Of a stretch of 64,000 nt of DNA, positions 63,385-64,000 are shown piece by piece; the stretch's first letter is position 1, and every line of letters begins with the position of its first letter. The translations under genes were made by a program, and so were the position numbers. The notes under the pieces were generated by a model. That model worked only from the letters and a program-made list of their open reading frames with translations. It searched no databases and had not been told where the DNA came from. The stretch spans positions 62,001-126,000 of the forward strand of contig JAIKZH010000058.1 in NCBI GenBank assembly GCA_024682395.1, given 5' to 3'. The stretch is from Bacteroidaceae bacterium. Lineage in GTDB: Bacteria; Bacteroidota; Bacteroidia; Bacteroidales; Bacteroidaceae.

Positions 63385-64000
63385 CTATTGTTTTTGTTCT
63401 ACATAATCAAATATTCCTGTTTTTTCAAGAATTGGGATGACACGACTTGCTAATATACGTTTCTTTTCTTTAGGTTCAGAGTAATATTCATTATATAGTT
63501 CTTCATTGCTATCAATTATCTCATTCATAAGTCCATCAGCGACTAAACGTATTTCTATTTTTCCTTTTTCGTTTGCACCAGATGATATGACATAGCATAC
63601 TTGCTGTGCCATCTGTTCTGTTATTGTAATAGATGAACCTATTGTGCCAAAAAGGGCTTGTGAAATCATTACATTATTTCTGGCTTTTTTACCAATAATT
63701 CTATTCACAAACAAAACACTATGTTCACCAATGCGTCGTGCTGCGGTATATCCATTACCGAAACGAGTTTTCTCATAACGTAGATTACGACAATTTACAA
63801 ATAAGGAGTCACCTATCTTTACAAATAGAGCTTCTTTCTTTAAAACTGCATCTAAACTTTCAAGGTCGGTAGTCAATTTATAGTCATTACCACCCCACCA
63901 AAGTTGATGATTCTTACTGTGAGTTTTATTGTATATTGTATCCAATTCCTCCCACTGATTATTCATAAAATTCTCATAACTGGTACAATAAGCACATTGG
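63385..64000 (-). CDS. Secreted protein, 5' end outside the window
   Basis: The minus-strand frame is open to the window edge, so the gene continues past 64000; the first Met seen (63966) is probably internal, as the upstream codons read QCAYCTSYENF, like the region after a signal peptide. The visible 204 residues include WWGGNDYKLTT, VKIGDSLFVNCRNLR, and FGNGYTAARRIG. This pattern (GGNDYK... DSLYVNC) recurs in small exported Bacteroidetes proteins (DUF6563-like). Function unknown. Confidence 0.6.
   Translation of the reverse strand, partial: QCAYCTSYENFMNNQWEELDTIYNKTHSKNHQLWWGGNDYKLTTDLESLDAVLKKEALFVKIGDSLFVNCRNLRYEKTRFGNGYTAARRIGEHSVLFVNRIIGKKARNNVMISQALFGTIGSSITITEQMAQQVCYVISSGANEKGKIEIRLVADGLMNEIIDSNEELYNEYYSEPKEKKRILASRVIPILEKTGIFDYVEQKQ

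Overview
The window looks like chromosomal DNA of a low-GC member of the Bacteroidales, most like a Prevotella-type gut or oral anaerobe. Reasons: the promoter motif TAnnTTTG recurs upstream of genes on both strands (15 examples listed); there are TonB-dependent receptors with a carboxypeptidase-regulatory-like N-terminus, NVEALA, DUF4465 and TIGR04076 proteins, a 6-bladed propeller lipoprotein, and lipoproteins with Cys followed by Asp/Ser-rich stretches. No rRNA, tRNA, transposase, integrase or CRISPR array was seen.

Layout. 1-760: end of an RtcB RNA ligase and the release-factor homologue PrfH. 1069-5465: tetrapyrrole operon with an unusual compact HemA-HemC fusion, then hemD, hemB, hemL. 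5634-7223: a tiny ORF and a MATE exporter. 7544-10287: ECF sigma factor, anti-sigma factor and a secreted protein. 10586-18183 (minus): nine sulfur genes: PLP sulfhydrylase, cysteine synthase, DsrE2, TusA, family 2B-like encapsulin shell with a cyclic-nucleotide-binding-like domain, a SufS-type cysteine desulfurase with a long N-terminal cargo-like extension, a ThiS/MoaD-like carrier ending Gly-Gly-Gly-Ala, an E1-like adenylyltransferase and a JAMM protease. The last three match the HcyS/HcyF/HcyD logic of protein-thiocarboxylate homocysteine synthesis. 18701-30557: unknown membrane protein, small lipoprotein, CrcB, a large SF2 helicase with membrane segments, aldo/keto reductase, DUF4465 lipoprotein, ferredoxin-type membrane protein, CPBP protease, MetE and a divergent Lrp regulator.

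30601-51223 (minus) is a roughly 20.6 kb biosynthetic cluster in one direction: a FAAL-PCP-carrier-C-A-PCP-TE nonribosomal synthetase, TonB receptor, beta-propeller lipoprotein, two membrane proteins, two saccharopine-dehydrogenase-like oxidoreductases, a CmoA-like SAM enzyme, two ICMT-like membrane methyltransferases, two fused ABC half-transporters, a PPM1-like methyltransferase and a Sfp-type PPTase. Uptake parts beside synthesis parts suggest a secreted and re-imported small molecule, perhaps a metallophore. This and the encapsulin/thiocarboxylate operon are the strongest candidates for an under-described system.

51736-64000: thioredoxin, thioesterase, BASS transporter, TIGR04076 protein, CDF transporter, flavodoxin-like reductase, exported flavin-reductase-like protein, Bcp peroxiredoxin, a propeller lipoprotein with an apparent frameshift, an NVEALA protein, leuA preceded by a leucine-codon attenuator whose alternative pairings can be read in the sequence, then queC, an FKBP isomerase, YjbQ, a small protein, and an edge-truncated secreted protein. 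A dispersed intergenic repeat (five copies seen, positions 778-25480) carries paired short hairpins with compensatory base changes. All alignments were made by eye.
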